From contig JALVEG010000638.1 of the NCBI GenBank assembly GCA_027031145.1, positions 1 to 19,923 of the forward strand: a stretch of 19,923 nucleotides of DNA, read 5' to 3'. Shown piece after piece: positions 1 to 6,784 of this stretch. A model generated the notes under the pieces. It was not told the DNA's origin and made no database searches. It saw only the letters and a list, made by a program, of their open reading frames with translations. The stretch is from Saprospiraceae bacterium. Lineage in GTDB: Bacteria; Bacteroidota; Bacteroidia; Chitinophagales; Saprospiraceae. Made by a program: the position numbers and the translations under genes. How positions within the stretch are numbered: the first letter of the stretch is position 1; each line of letters starts with the position of its first letter.

Positions 1-386
1 AACACAACAAGTGAATCTTCTCCATAATTCTTTTTAATATTCAGTGCTCCTTTAACATCTATATCAAAAACAACCGCTTTTCCTTTTTTCCACAAGCGCT
101 CAACTTCGCTTTTAAGAGTACCGTAAAACTGATCTTTATATACTTCTTCCCATTCTACAAATTCATTTTTATCAATACTTTTTTTGAATTCTTCTTTGGA
201 AATAAAATAATAATCTTTTCCTCCTCTTTCGTATTTCCTTTTTTTTCTGGTTGTAGCTGAAACAGAAAATCCTAATGCATCTCTATATTCATCAAGTAAA
301 TGCTGAACTACTGTTGTTTTACCTGCACCTGACGGAGCGGTAAAAACCAATAATTTTTTTTTCGCTTTATGTTTTTTTCTCGCCAT
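1..386 (-). CDS. gmk: Guanylate kinase, C-terminal part missing (window edge)
   Basis: Guanylate kinase phosphorylates GMP to GDP with ATP in the cytoplasm, an essential step of purine nucleotide supply. The minus strand reads open from an ATG at 386 to the left edge, giving 128 residues of a protein usually about 190-210 long. Visible are a P-loop APSGAGKT (residues 17-24), the GMP-binding SATTR motif (43-47) followed by a GGKDYYF stretch (55-61), EWEEVY with YGT (78-90), and VVFDIDVKGA (105-114). The first ten residues are a lysine-rich extension. It lies downstream of yicC on the same strand, the usual order in Bacteroidota, where nadD often follows; that part lies outside the window. A palindromic repeat fills the gap to yicC. 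The truncation is only the sequence boundary. Confidence 0.96.
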   Translation of the reverse strand, partial: MARKKHKAKKKLLVFTAPSGAGKTTVVQHLLDEYRDALGFSVSATTRKKRKYERGGKDYYFISKEEFKKSIDKNEFVEWEEVYKDQFYGTLKSEVERLWKKGKAVVFDIDVKGALNIKKNYGEDSLVV

Positions 387-397
387 ATTTATTTTTT

Positions 398-475
398 AGT
401 TCCAATCAGGTAGAGTGCTTTTGAAATGAAAAAAGTGTTTTTTTCAATCAAAATGATTCTATCTAATTAGGTACT
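398..475 (+). repeat. Palindromic intergenic repeat, copy 1
   Basis: An imperfect 78-bp palindrome between gmk and yicC. The left arm runs through CAGGTAGAGTGCTTTTG and GAAATGAAAAAA to a short GTG-type loop. The right arm runs TTTTTTCAATCAAAATG, then ATTCTATCT and out to 475. Reverse-complementing the right arm matches the left arm with a few mismatches and single-base bulges. The same sequence recurs at 6554-6630 and 14767-14843, and in degenerate form at 2469-2550 and 2609-2670. It would be transcribed as a hairpin between the two cistrons if yicC and gmk are co-transcribed. Confidence 0.85.
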
Positions 476-483
476 TTTTTTTA

Positions 484-1359
484 TCAAAGAATATTTGCCA
501 GTTGTTCCTTTATTCTTTCAAGATTATCTTTCATTACCACTACCAGTTTTTGCAATGGTGAATATTGTGCTTTTGCTCCCATTGTATTTATTTCACGACC
601 TATTTCCTGCGCTACAAAGGATAATTTTTTCCCTTTGCTTTTCATTTCATCTTTTTTCAATATTTCAATAAAATAATTGCAATGTTGTTTCAATCTTTGT
701 TTTTCTTCATTGATATCCAGTTTTTCCAGATAATACAAAATTTCCTGCTCAAACCTGTCTTTATCAATAGTATTTCTCTCTTTGATTTCTTTTACAGCTT
801 TTTCCAGTCTTTCCCTTATTGCCTTTTTTCTTTCAATATCAATATTTTCAATTTTTGGCAGAAGTTCTGTAATATTGTTGATGCTGTTAACCACATCTTT
901 TTCAATAGCCAGTCCTTCCTGTCTTCTGAAATCCATCAGTTTTGTTACGGCTTCCTTCAATGCTGCTGAACAGGCTTCCCATTCAGAATCACTCAGTTCA
1001 TATTCAGTTTCTTTAAAAATATTGGGAATCCTCACTATGGAAGGGAATAAATCCCTGTTTTTTTCGTTCAATTCATCAGCAAGTGAATTCAATTTTTTAT
1101 AATACTCTTTAAATAGTTCGTCATTAATACTTAGATTTGTACCATTTGTTTGGTTATTGTTGATATTGATATCAAATTTTCCTCTTTCCAGTGTAGTTGA
1201 AATATAATTTCTGATCCACATTTCTTTTTCACTATAACCTGAAGGAAGTTTTAATCTCAGGTCAAAAGTTTTTCCGTTTAAGGATCGTATTTCTACAGTG
1301 ATTTTTCCACCGTTAAAATCTTTTTCTCCCTTTCCGAAACCTGTCATTGAACAAATCAT
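484..1359 (-). CDS. yicC: YicC family endoribonuclease-like protein
   Basis: YicC-family proteins are cytoplasmic endoribonucleases involved in RNA turnover, with a role in sRNA decay reported in E. coli. The protein opens with the family signature MICSMTGFGKGE, shows the EIRSLNGKTFDLRLKLP segment shortly after, and ends in the conserved region that includes KGKKLSFVAQEIGREINTMG, for a total of 291 residues. An upstream in-frame ATG at 1380 would add MQNKKNI. I prefer 1359 because family members normally begin M-I-x-SMTGFG, and because a promoter-like TACATTTG at 1378-1385 would place the transcript start downstream of the 1380 codon. The middle part is rich in charged helices. It is upstream of gmk on the same strand, a conserved pairing. 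Confidence 0.93.
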   Translation of the reverse strand: MICSMTGFGKGEKDFNGGKITVEIRSLNGKTFDLRLKLPSGYSEKEMWIRNYISTTLERGKFDININNNQTNGTNLSINDELFKEYYKKLNSLADELNEKNRDLFPSIVRIPNIFKETEYELSDSEWEACSAALKEAVTKLMDFRRQEGLAIEKDVVNSINNITELLPKIENIDIERKKAIRERLEKAVKEIKERNTIDKDRFEQEILYYLEKLDINEEKQRLKQHCNYFIEILKKDEMKSKGKKLSFVAQEIGREINTMGAKAQYSPLQKLVVVMKDNLERIKEQLANIL

Positions 1360-1377
1360 AATATTTTTTTTGTTCTG

Positions 1378-1385
1378 CAAATGTA
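1378..1385 (-). promoter_or_regulatory. Possible -7 element upstream of yicC
   Basis: The minus strand reads TACATTTG, an exact match to the Bacteroidota -7 consensus TAnnTTTG, about 20 nt upstream of the preferred yicC start. No convincing TTTG -33 element is seen at the expected distance, so this rests on one half-site. Confidence 0.4.
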
Positions 1386-1419
1386 GTCAATCAAAGCGAT
1401 ATTTATGAATATAATAAAG

Positions 1420-1456
1420 AAAAAAAGCCTCTCAGTATAAGAAAGGCTTTTTTTAT
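1420..1456 (-). terminator. Rho-independent terminator of trxB
   Basis: An A-tract plus AGCCT pairs with AGGCT plus a T-tract around a 13-nt loop (stem arms 1421-1430 and 1444-1453). Read on the minus strand, the stem runs into a run of six or more T. It lies just past the trxB stop codon and before yicC, so trxB is probably a separate transcript. The symmetrical A/T flanks could allow function in both directions. Confidence 0.75.
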
Positions 1457-1478
1457 GTTACTTTTATTGAAAGTTATT

Positions 1479-2408
1479 TTATGCTCCTTTTTCCGCCAGA
1501 TATCTCTCTGCATCCAAAGCCGCCATACATCCTGTACCTGCTGCTGTTACTGCTTGCCTGTATACTTTGTCCTGAACATCACCACAGGCAAATACCCCTT
1601 CTACATTGGTCTTCATAGAGGATTTTTCTGTAATTAGATATCCCTGATCATCCATTTCCAGATATTCTTTAAACAAATCCGTATTAGGTTTGTGTCCGAT
1701 AGCAACAAATACAGCTGCTAATTCGATTTCTTTTTCTGTATTTTCTTTTGTATTGATCAATTTAACTCCTTCCACAAACTGATCTCCAAGTATTTCTTTG
1801 ATCTGTGTATTCCAAACGATTTCTATTTTGTCAGATTCCATAACTCTTTTTTGCATTATTTTGGAAGCTCTTAACTCATCTCTTCTGACGATCATATATA
1901 CTTTTTTTACTATCTTCGAGAGGTACAAAGCTTCTTCAGCTGCGGTATCTCCACCTCCAACCAGGGCTACAACCTGATCCCTGAAAAAGAATCCGTCACA
2001 AACTGCACATGCAGATACTCCTTTGTTCATCAATCTTTGTTCAGATTCCAATCCAAGCCATTTGGCGCTGGCTCCGGTAGCTATTATTACCGATTCAGCT
2101 TCGATTTCATGTCCCATTTCTGTTGTTATAAGATGAACATCTCCGCTAAAGTCCACTTTGGTGATAACTTCGTGTCTGACTTCTGCCCCCATTCTTTCAG
2201 CCTGCTTTTTAAAGTCTTCCATCATTTGTGGACCTAAAACACCATCAGGATATCCTGGAAAATTCTCAACATCCGTTGTCAGCATTAATTGTCCTCCCGG
2301 TTCCGGACCTGCATATACAACAGGGTTCAATCCTGCTCTGGAAGCATAAATTGCAGCAGTATATCCTGCCGGTCCACTACCTATAACTAAACATTTAATT
2401 TTCTCCAT
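1479..2408 (-). CDS. trxB: Thioredoxin-disulfide reductase
   Basis: FAD- and NADPH-dependent reductase that keeps thioredoxin reduced in the cytoplasm. At 309 residues it is the normal length for the low-molecular-weight bacterial enzyme. The FAD-binding GSGPAG is at residues 10-15, and the redox pair CAVC is at 134-137, followed by DGFFF. The NADPH-binding GGGDTA is at 151-156, with RRDELRAS (175-182) as the phosphate-contacting segment. The C-terminal FAD motif reads GVFACGDVQD, followed by YRQAVTAAGTGCMAA. The gene is flanked downstream by its own terminator. Upstream is a 356-bp divergent intergenic region carrying two degenerate palindromic repeats. No convincing promoter consensus was found on this strand. 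Confidence 0.97.
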   Translation of the reverse strand: MEKIKCLVIGSGPAGYTAAIYASRAGLNPVVYAGPEPGGQLMLTTDVENFPGYPDGVLGPQMMEDFKKQAERMGAEVRHEVITKVDFSGDVHLITTEMGHEIEAESVIIATGASAKWLGLESEQRLMNKGVSACAVCDGFFFRDQVVALVGGGDTAAEEALYLSKIVKKVYMIVRRDELRASKIMQKRVMESDKIEIVWNTQIKEILGDQFVEGVKLINTKENTEKEIELAAVFVAIGHKPNTDLFKEYLEMDDQGYLITEKSSMKTNVEGVFACGDVQDKVYRQAVTAAGTGCMAALDAERYLAEKGA

Positions 2409-2468
2409 TTTTTGAATATTTTATTTGAAATAATAATTAGTAAATATAATGTGATTAATGTTATTGTA

Positions 2469-2550
2469 ATTATCCAGATAAAGTATTTTTTAATGAAAAA
2501 AGTAAATATAAAAAGTATTTTTTCAGTCAAAATGATTTTACCTGTATAGT
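2469..2550 (+). repeat. Palindromic intergenic repeat, degenerate copy 2
   Basis: Left arm ATTATCCAGATAAAG, then TTTTTTAATGAAAAAAG. Right arm TTTTTTCAGTCAAAATG, then ATTTTACCTGTATAGT. The arms are still largely self-complementary, but the loop is expanded to about 15 nt and the bases differ from copies 1, 3 and 4. Orientation is the same as the others, shown by the AATGAAAAAA left core and the TCAGTCAAAATGATT right core. It lies between the divergent genes trxB and the BFN-domain gene. Confidence 0.65.
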
Positions 2551-2608
2551 CACGTGTTATTAATAAACATAAAATTATTGAAATTGTTCTTATTGTAATA
2601 CTAAATAA

Positions 2609-2670
2609 TAACTATAAAATAGCAAAAAAAAGTGGTTTTTTCAATCAAAATAATTCTATTTGAAATGTTA
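2609..2670 (+). repeat. Palindromic intergenic repeat, deleted copy
   Basis: The right arm is well preserved (GTGGTTTTTTCAATCAAAAT, then AATTCTATTTG). The left arm has lost about 15-17 nt corresponding to the GTGCTTTTGAAATG segment, leaving TAACTATAAAATAG joined to an A-tract. The outer ends TAAC and GTTA still pair. It is 58 nt from copy 2, so this intergenic region holds two decaying copies. Confidence 0.6.
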
Positions 2671-2729
2671 CAAAAATAATGTCAAAGAAAAAAATTATTG
2701 ACAATCATCAATTATTAAAGATAATATAT

Positions 2730-2737
2730 TAAATTTG
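2730..2737 (+). promoter_or_regulatory. Possible -7 element for the BFN-domain gene
   Basis: TAAATTTG matches the Bacteroidota TAnnTTTG consensus and sits 27 nt before the ATG at 2765. The nearest upstream TTG (2698-2700) is 29 nt away, which is longer than the usual 19-23, so only the -7 half is supported. Confidence 0.4.
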
Positions 2738-2764
2738 TAAAACAGTCAATGGAAAAATAAGCCA

Positions 2765-3352
2765 ATGAAAAAAATCAAACTCAATATTGTTGCTTTGTCA
2801 CATAGTGTCACTCATTCGCATAACTATGCTATAATACTGGGAGTGGAAGGAGGTACAAAAAGGCTTCCAATTGTTATAGGTGGTTTTGAAGCTCAGGCTA
2901 TTGCTGTAGCATTGGAAAATATGGTTCCTAATCGTCCTTTGACACATGATCTTTTCAAACATACTTTGGAAGCATTCAATATCAGAATAAAAGAAGTGAT
3001 AATAAATCAATTGATGGAAGGTATTTTTTATTCTGTTTTGGTTTGCGAAAAGGATGGAGAAACATATAATATTGATTCCCGTACTTCAGATGCAATAGCT
3101 ATGGCGGTTAGGTTTAATGCTCCTATTTATACCTATACCTCGATAATAGAGATCGCAGGAGTAGAGATGGATGAAGGAATGGAATCAAAATCTGAAGTAA
3201 AAAAAGAAGAGAAAAAAACCGGAACAAAAACACATTCTTTACAGGAATTGGATGTAAAAGCCCTGAATGCTTTATTGAAGAAAGCACTCGAAAGAGAGGA
3301 TTACGAAAAAGCTGCAGAGATAAGGGATGAATTAAATAAAAGAAAAGGATAG
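2765..3352 (+). CDS. Bifunctional nuclease (BFN/DUF151) domain protein with UVR motif
   Basis: 195 residues in two parts. Residues 1 to about 130 form the BFN (DUF151) domain: a VTHSHNYAIILG strand, then GTKRLPIVIGGFEAQAIAVA (30-49), then the conserved RPLTHDLF (57-64), and IDSRTSDAIAMAVRFNAPIY (103-122). A charged, low-complexity linker (about 134-156) leads to a UVR-type helical hairpin (about 160-193, DYEKAAEIRDEL), the motif by which UvrB and UvrC interact. BFN domains have reported nuclease activity in some members, but the cellular role in Bacteroidota is not settled. The BFN-plus-UVR fusion is common in that phylum. It is a single gene that ends at a strong bidirectional terminator. 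Confidence 0.9.
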   Translation: MKKIKLNIVALSHSVTHSHNYAIILGVEGGTKRLPIVIGGFEAQAIAVALENMVPNRPLTHDLFKHTLEAFNIRIKEVIINQLMEGIFYSVLVCEKDGETYNIDSRTSDAIAMAVRFNAPIYTYTSIIEIAGVEMDEGMESKSEVKKEEKKTGTKTHSLQELDVKALNALLKKALEREDYEKAAEIRDELNKRKG

Positions 3353-3370
3353 AAAAGTTCAGGTTAGAAT

Positions 3371-3410
3371 AAAAAAAACGCATAGCTTTCAAAGTTATGC
3401 GTTTTTTTTT
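3371..3410. terminator. Bidirectional rho-independent terminator
   Basis: Convergent terminator between the BFN gene (plus) and the subtilase gene (minus). ACGCATAGCTTT pairs with AAAGTTATGCGT with one mismatched position and a minimal loop, preceded by eight A and followed by nine T. It can therefore stop transcription from both sides. Confidence 0.9.
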
Positions 3411-3424
3411 GATCTAGCAAGAAT

Positions 3425-5068
3425 CTACTTTGCTGCTTTATTTCCATATTTTTGGATTGCAAGCATCAAAGCATTATATAGGTTTACTTCTCCACCTGTA
3501 ACACTGAGATCACTAAAATCAACTAAAGATCCATCACTTCCGGGTTTGATTACTTTCATGTTTTTCTTTTGAACAGAATCCATTATGATTTCTTTGAGTT
3601 GCCTTGCAGAAAGTTTAGGAAAATAAGACTTCAATACTGCAGCCACCCCTGCAACTACCGGTGTTGCCATACTTGTACCATTATAACTGGCATAAGTGTT
3701 TTCAGGGGTTGTCGAATAAATAGAAACACCGGGAGCAAATAAATCAACATTTTTCTTGCCATAATTTGAGAAACCTGCAACAAACATACTGTCATTTTTA
3801 TAACTGTTAGCACCTATTTCCAACCAGTTTTTAGCATTTTTTCTGCAAAACCACATTCTTTTTTCATAATTATCTGAAGGGTAGTGTATTATTTTATCAT
3901 TATCCTCAGCATCGTTTCCTGCTGCATGGATCAATAAAACACCTTTCTTTTCAGCATATCTGACAGCTTTATCAACTACTTTTTTGTCCCATTTAAAAGC
4001 TTTGCCAAAACTCATATTGATAATTTTAGCACCATTATCAGCAGCATATCTGATTCCGTTAGCAACATCTTTATCTCTTTCATCTCCATCAGGAACAACT
4101 CTGACAGCCATTATTTTTACATTATCAGCTATTCCATTCATACCAATGCCATTGTTTCTTACAGCTGCTATTATTCCTGAAACATGAGTTCCATGAGATG
4201 CATCAGGTCCTTTAACATCGTTATTTCCATAATATCTTTCGGAAGAATCTCCATAATTATCACCAACTATATTTCTGGGATCAAAATCCACATTGTATTG
4301 ATATAAAACTTTTGTAGAATAATAATCAATAGCTCCTTTAAACTGCTTGTCCAAATATTCTTTGATTGCATCAAAACTGTTTAGATCAGGCTGTGTCATG
4401 GCTATTCTTTTAATCATCATCAGGCTTGAAGCCAATTCCGATCCTTCTTCAAATTTGAGGCTGTCCATTTGTTCAAATGTCAGATTATTTTTTTTCAAAG
4501 CTTCAGCAACAGCATCAATACTTTTGAAAAGTGATTTTTTTCTCATTGAGAATTTATCTAATTTTTCTGCAGCAGATTTTCTTTCCTTTTCTACAATTTC
4601 CTTTGTTTTAAGATATAAATCATATTCTTTTTTTTGCTTCTTATTCAATTTAGCCGGATCTGCATTTTTGTATTTATAATCATATTTTCTATAAAGTCTG
4701 GTTACTTCAAGATTATCCTGATTTACATTTCTACCATCTTTTCCTCCGATAAAATTCCATCCATATACATCATCAATATATCCGTTTTTGTCATTGTCGA
4801 TTCCATCACCGGGAATCTCACCCGGATTGTGCCACATAATATCTTTCAGATCTTCATGCATATAATCAACCCCGCCATCGATCACAGCAACTATTACGGG
4901 AGTACTTTTTCTGCCTTTTAGAATTTCAGCATAGGCTTTATTTGAACTTATTCCCGGAACACTATCCTGAACCAGATCCATATGATGCCATCCCTTTAAA
5001 CTGGGGGCTTGCCCGATAACCATATTTGTTCCAAGAACAAACATTAATAAAACTAATATCTTTTTCAT
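3425..5068 (-). CDS. Secreted S8 family subtilisin-like serine protease
   Basis: 547 residues beginning with a signal peptide (MKKILVLLMFVLGTNMVIGQ), so exported. The catalytic triad can be read directly: Asp64 in VIDGGVDYMHEDL, His292 in SHGTHVSG and Ser466 in NGTSMATP, with the oxyanion Asn385 in HAAGND. A probable calcium-type acidic loop GDGIDNDKNGYIDD lies at 87-100, followed by VYGWNF, typical of Bacteroidota subtilases. Between Asp and His there are 228 residues. About 120-265 is a lysine/glutamate-rich, apparently helical insertion absent from classical subtilisins. There is no obvious type IX secretion C-terminal domain, so it may stay periplasmic or use another sorting route. A promoter-like element lies upstream, and two membrane- or envelope-related genes precede it on the same strand. 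Confidence 0.93.
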   Translation of the reverse strand: MKKILVLLMFVLGTNMVIGQAPSLKGWHHMDLVQDSVPGISSNKAYAEILKGRKSTPVIVAVIDGGVDYMHEDLKDIMWHNPGEIPGDGIDNDKNGYIDDVYGWNFIGGKDGRNVNQDNLEVTRLYRKYDYKYKNADPAKLNKKQKKEYDLYLKTKEIVEKERKSAAEKLDKFSMRKKSLFKSIDAVAEALKKNNLTFEQMDSLKFEEGSELASSLMMIKRIAMTQPDLNSFDAIKEYLDKQFKGAIDYYSTKVLYQYNVDFDPRNIVGDNYGDSSERYYGNNDVKGPDASHGTHVSGIIAAVRNNGIGMNGIADNVKIMAVRVVPDGDERDKDVANGIRYAADNGAKIINMSFGKAFKWDKKVVDKAVRYAEKKGVLLIHAAGNDAEDNDKIIHYPSDNYEKRMWFCRKNAKNWLEIGANSYKNDSMFVAGFSNYGKKNVDLFAPGVSIYSTTPENTYASYNGTSMATPVVAGVAAVLKSYFPKLSARQLKEIIMDSVQKKNMKVIKPGSDGSLVDFSDLSVTGGEVNLYNALMLAIQKYGNKAAK

Positions 5069-5128
5069 TTTTAAAAATTTAATTTAATATAATATTACAA
5101 ATAATAATTCCTGCTATTTAGGAGAGTG

Positions 5129-5157
5129 CAAAGATATAAAAAACCGGTAAAAATCAA
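5129..5157 (-). promoter_or_regulatory. Putative promoter of the subtilase gene
   Basis: On the minus strand the -7 element reads TATCTTTG (5136 down to 5129), an exact TAnnTTTG match. An ATTG sits 18 nt upstream (TTG at 5157-5155) as a -33 candidate, slightly closer than the usual 19-23. The transcript would start about 55 nt before the start codon at 5068. Confidence 0.5.
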
Positions 5158-5211
5158 TGTGAAAATAGATACTCTGCATTTTTTTATAGATAAAAATTGC
5201 ATTTTAGGCTT

Positions 5212-5868
5212 TTAATCATTTTTTTTATCAAAAATATCCCTTTCAAAAAAATAGTTTTCTTCATATGGTTCATCATATTCCAATTCGCGTTTTTTATCTG
5301 CTTTTTCATGTTCTTCTTCGACATTTTTTACTAAAAATGCGACTAAAATACCAACTAATGCTCCCAATAAATGACTTTCCCATGATATTCCCTGTTTGCC
5401 TGGAAAAACTCCTGCGATATATCCACTATAAAGAAAAACTATTACAACACTTAAGATTACTGCGCGAAAGTTTTTCCGAAATACTCCGCTCCAAAATACA
5501 AATGAGATCAATCCGTATACTACTCCGCTGGCTCCGATATGATATACCGGACGGGCAAAAAGCCATACTGTAACACCTGTTAAAATATAAATCGTAAAAA
5601 AAACGACTTTTGCAACTTTTGAATAAAAAAGCATGATCAATGTCATCATAAGGAAAAGCGGAATAGTGTTTGAAAATAAATGTTGAAAACTGCCGTGTAA
5701 TAACGGAGACAATAATATTCCGGACAGTCCGTCAATTTCTCGTGGATGAACTCCATACATATCCCAGTTGAAATGACCTAATACTTTTACAATATGAACC
5801 AGCCACATAAATCCAACGAAAATAAGCGGAAACTTTATTGCCTGTTTTAATGTGACATATTTGTACAT
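5212..5868 (-). CDS. Rhomboid family intramembrane serine protease
   Basis: 218 residues with about six hydrophobic membrane segments. Rhomboids cleave substrates within the membrane by a Ser-His dyad. The catalytic serine is Ser114 in GASGVVYG (GxSG motif, 112-119), and the histidine is His166 in SWESHLLGALVG in the last membrane segment. The LLHGSFQHLFSNTIPL segment (56-71) supplies the conserved H-x4-H and asparagine that shape the active site. Residues about 182-218 form a charged cytoplasmic tail rich in E, K, D and Y. The start is 4 nt after the stop of the upstream hypothetical gene, so the two are almost certainly co-transcribed. The substrate cannot be inferred from the sequence. Confidence 0.93.
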   Translation of the reverse strand: MYKYVTLKQAIKFPLIFVGFMWLVHIVKVLGHFNWDMYGVHPREIDGLSGILLSPLLHGSFQHLFSNTIPLFLMMTLIMLFYSKVAKVVFFTIYILTGVTVWLFARPVYHIGASGVVYGLISFVFWSGVFRKNFRAVILSVVIVFLYSGYIAGVFPGKQGISWESHLLGALVGILVAFLVKNVEEEHEKADKKRELEYDEPYEENYFFERDIFDKKND

Positions 5869-5872
5869 GTAA

Positions 5873-6511
5873 TTATAAATAGCGTCTTTGAATAGTTTTA
5901 ATAAATTGTCCTATTTTCTTGATGTTATTTGGCTTGTCCCAATTAAATGTTTGAGCCAGCTCTTCCAAAATATATTTTTTTGCTTCTTCAAAATTATTAA
6001 AATTGTTAAACTTTTCTATAGCATCTTCAAAAGCGTTTTTATCACCATTAAAAATCTCCTTTATGGTAAATATTTTTTCATTTATTCCAAAAGCTTTTTT
6101 TAGATCTTTTATTGGTCTTTTACTTAATTTTTCCGAAAGTTCATTGGAATTGTTTTCAGCGAAAATAGATAAAAATTCATTGGAAAATTCCATTATGGGT
6201 TTTTCTTCTTCAACTTCTTTAATATCTTTTTTTTCCATATTTACCTCTTGAGGTTCGGGTATGATCTTTTCAACCTTCACCTCTTCTTTTTTCTCTTCAA
6301 TATCAGTATCTGACATTATTTCCTGCTTATGTTTCTTTTTTGCTTTATGAGTTTTTGGTTCATTATCTATATCTATTATTGCTTCATAAAGCTTTTTTAC
6401 ATAATCCAAAAGCAGATCATTTTCTATAGCTGAAAGCTGTTCATCATTATCAATCCAATCTTCGAAAGATTTTATCTTTTTTAAATATTTTTTGAATTTT
6501 GTTTTATTCAT
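5873..6511 (-). CDS. Hypothetical protein with charged linker and conserved C-terminal domain
   Basis: 212 residues, with no signal peptide or membrane segment. The N-terminus (1 to about 50) is helical and basic. Residues about 52-108 are low-complexity and rich in Lys, Glu, Pro and Val (probably disordered). Residues about 110-212 look globular: FGINEKIFTIKEIFNGD (141-157), FEDAIEKFNNFNNFEEAKKY (161-180) and a final FNWDKPNNIKKIGQFIKTIQ (189-208). From memory, similar INEK-F-x-I-x-x-LF-x-GD segments end many uncharacterised Bacteroidota proteins. I do not know a function. It sits 4 nt upstream of the rhomboid gene, which suggests an envelope-related role or at least co-expression. Codon use and base composition look like its neighbours. 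Confidence 0.8.
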   Translation of the reverse strand: MNKTKFKKYLKKIKSFEDWIDNDEQLSAIENDLLLDYVKKLYEAIIDIDNEPKTHKAKKKHKQEIMSDTDIEEKKEEVKVEKIIPEPQEVNMEKKDIKEVEEEKPIMEFSNEFLSIFAENNSNELSEKLSKRPIKDLKKAFGINEKIFTIKEIFNGDKNAFEDAIEKFNNFNNFEEAKKYILEELAQTFNWDKPNNIKKIGQFIKTIQRRYL

Positions 6512-6553
6512 TTTTAACGGTTTACCTTTTCAATAATCAAAGTATTTATCTTT

Positions 6554-6630
6554 TAACTACGCAGGCAGGGTGCTTTTGAAATGGAAAAAAGAATGTTTTT
6601 TCAATCAAAATGATTCTATCTGTGTAGTTA
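6554..6630 (+). repeat. Palindromic intergenic repeat, copy 3
   Basis: A 77-bp imperfect palindrome with outer ends TAACTAC and GTAGTTA. Left arm: GCAGGCAGGGTGCTTTTG, then AAATGGAAAAAAG. Right arm: TTTTTTCAATCAAAATG, then ATTCTATCTGT. From CTTTTGAAATG through ATTCTATCT it is nearly identical to copy 1, while the outer arms differ but still pair with each other. It lies between the divergent hypothetical gene (minus) and tdk (plus), so it would not be in a coding transcript of either. Confidence 0.85.
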
Positions 6631-6727
6631 CTTTTATCTAAATAAAAACTTAACATAAAACTAAGGATATTTATTGGATTTTTAGCAATAATTTTTTCAT
6701 AACTTTTAAAAATGATAAGTTTTCTTA

Positions 6728-6758
6728 TTGACACTATAATTTATTTTTCATACCTTCG
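6728..6758 (+). promoter_or_regulatory. Putative promoter of tdk-purH-coaX operon
   Basis: TTG (6728-6730) and TACCTTCG (6751-6758) are separated by 20 nt, a good fit to the Bacteroidota TTTG-N19-23-TAnnTTTG pattern, with one deviation in the -7 element. The predicted start of transcription is about 20 nt before the tdk ATG at 6785. Confidence 0.55.
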
Positions 6759-6784
6759 TAAATCAATAACCAAAATGCCTGATA

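Larger units (their letters stand above)
2409..2764. other. Divergent intergenic region trxB / BFN gene
   Basis: 356 nt of very AT-rich DNA without a credible coding region. It holds the two degenerate palindromic repeats and a TAAATTTG promoter-like element just before the plus-strand gene. Nothing else was recognised in it. Confidence 0.7.

Noticed and set aside
398..475. Repeat copies as simple transcription terminators
   Set aside because: The T-tract is in the centre of the palindrome rather than after the stem, and copies lie between divergent genes where no terminator is needed. The real terminators in the window (3371-3410, 12449-12487) look quite different.
682..1102. Plus-strand open frames opposite yicC
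   Set aside because: Phe/Ser-rich translations are what an AT-rich, Lys/Glu-rich gene gives on its opposite strand. They have no start context or domain, and the minus strand holds a clear YicC protein.
5090..5211. Possible sixth repeat copy (GGAGAGTGC ... AAAATAGATACTCT)
   Set aside because: A few words resemble the repeat, but the arms do not pair and the A6/T6 core is absent.
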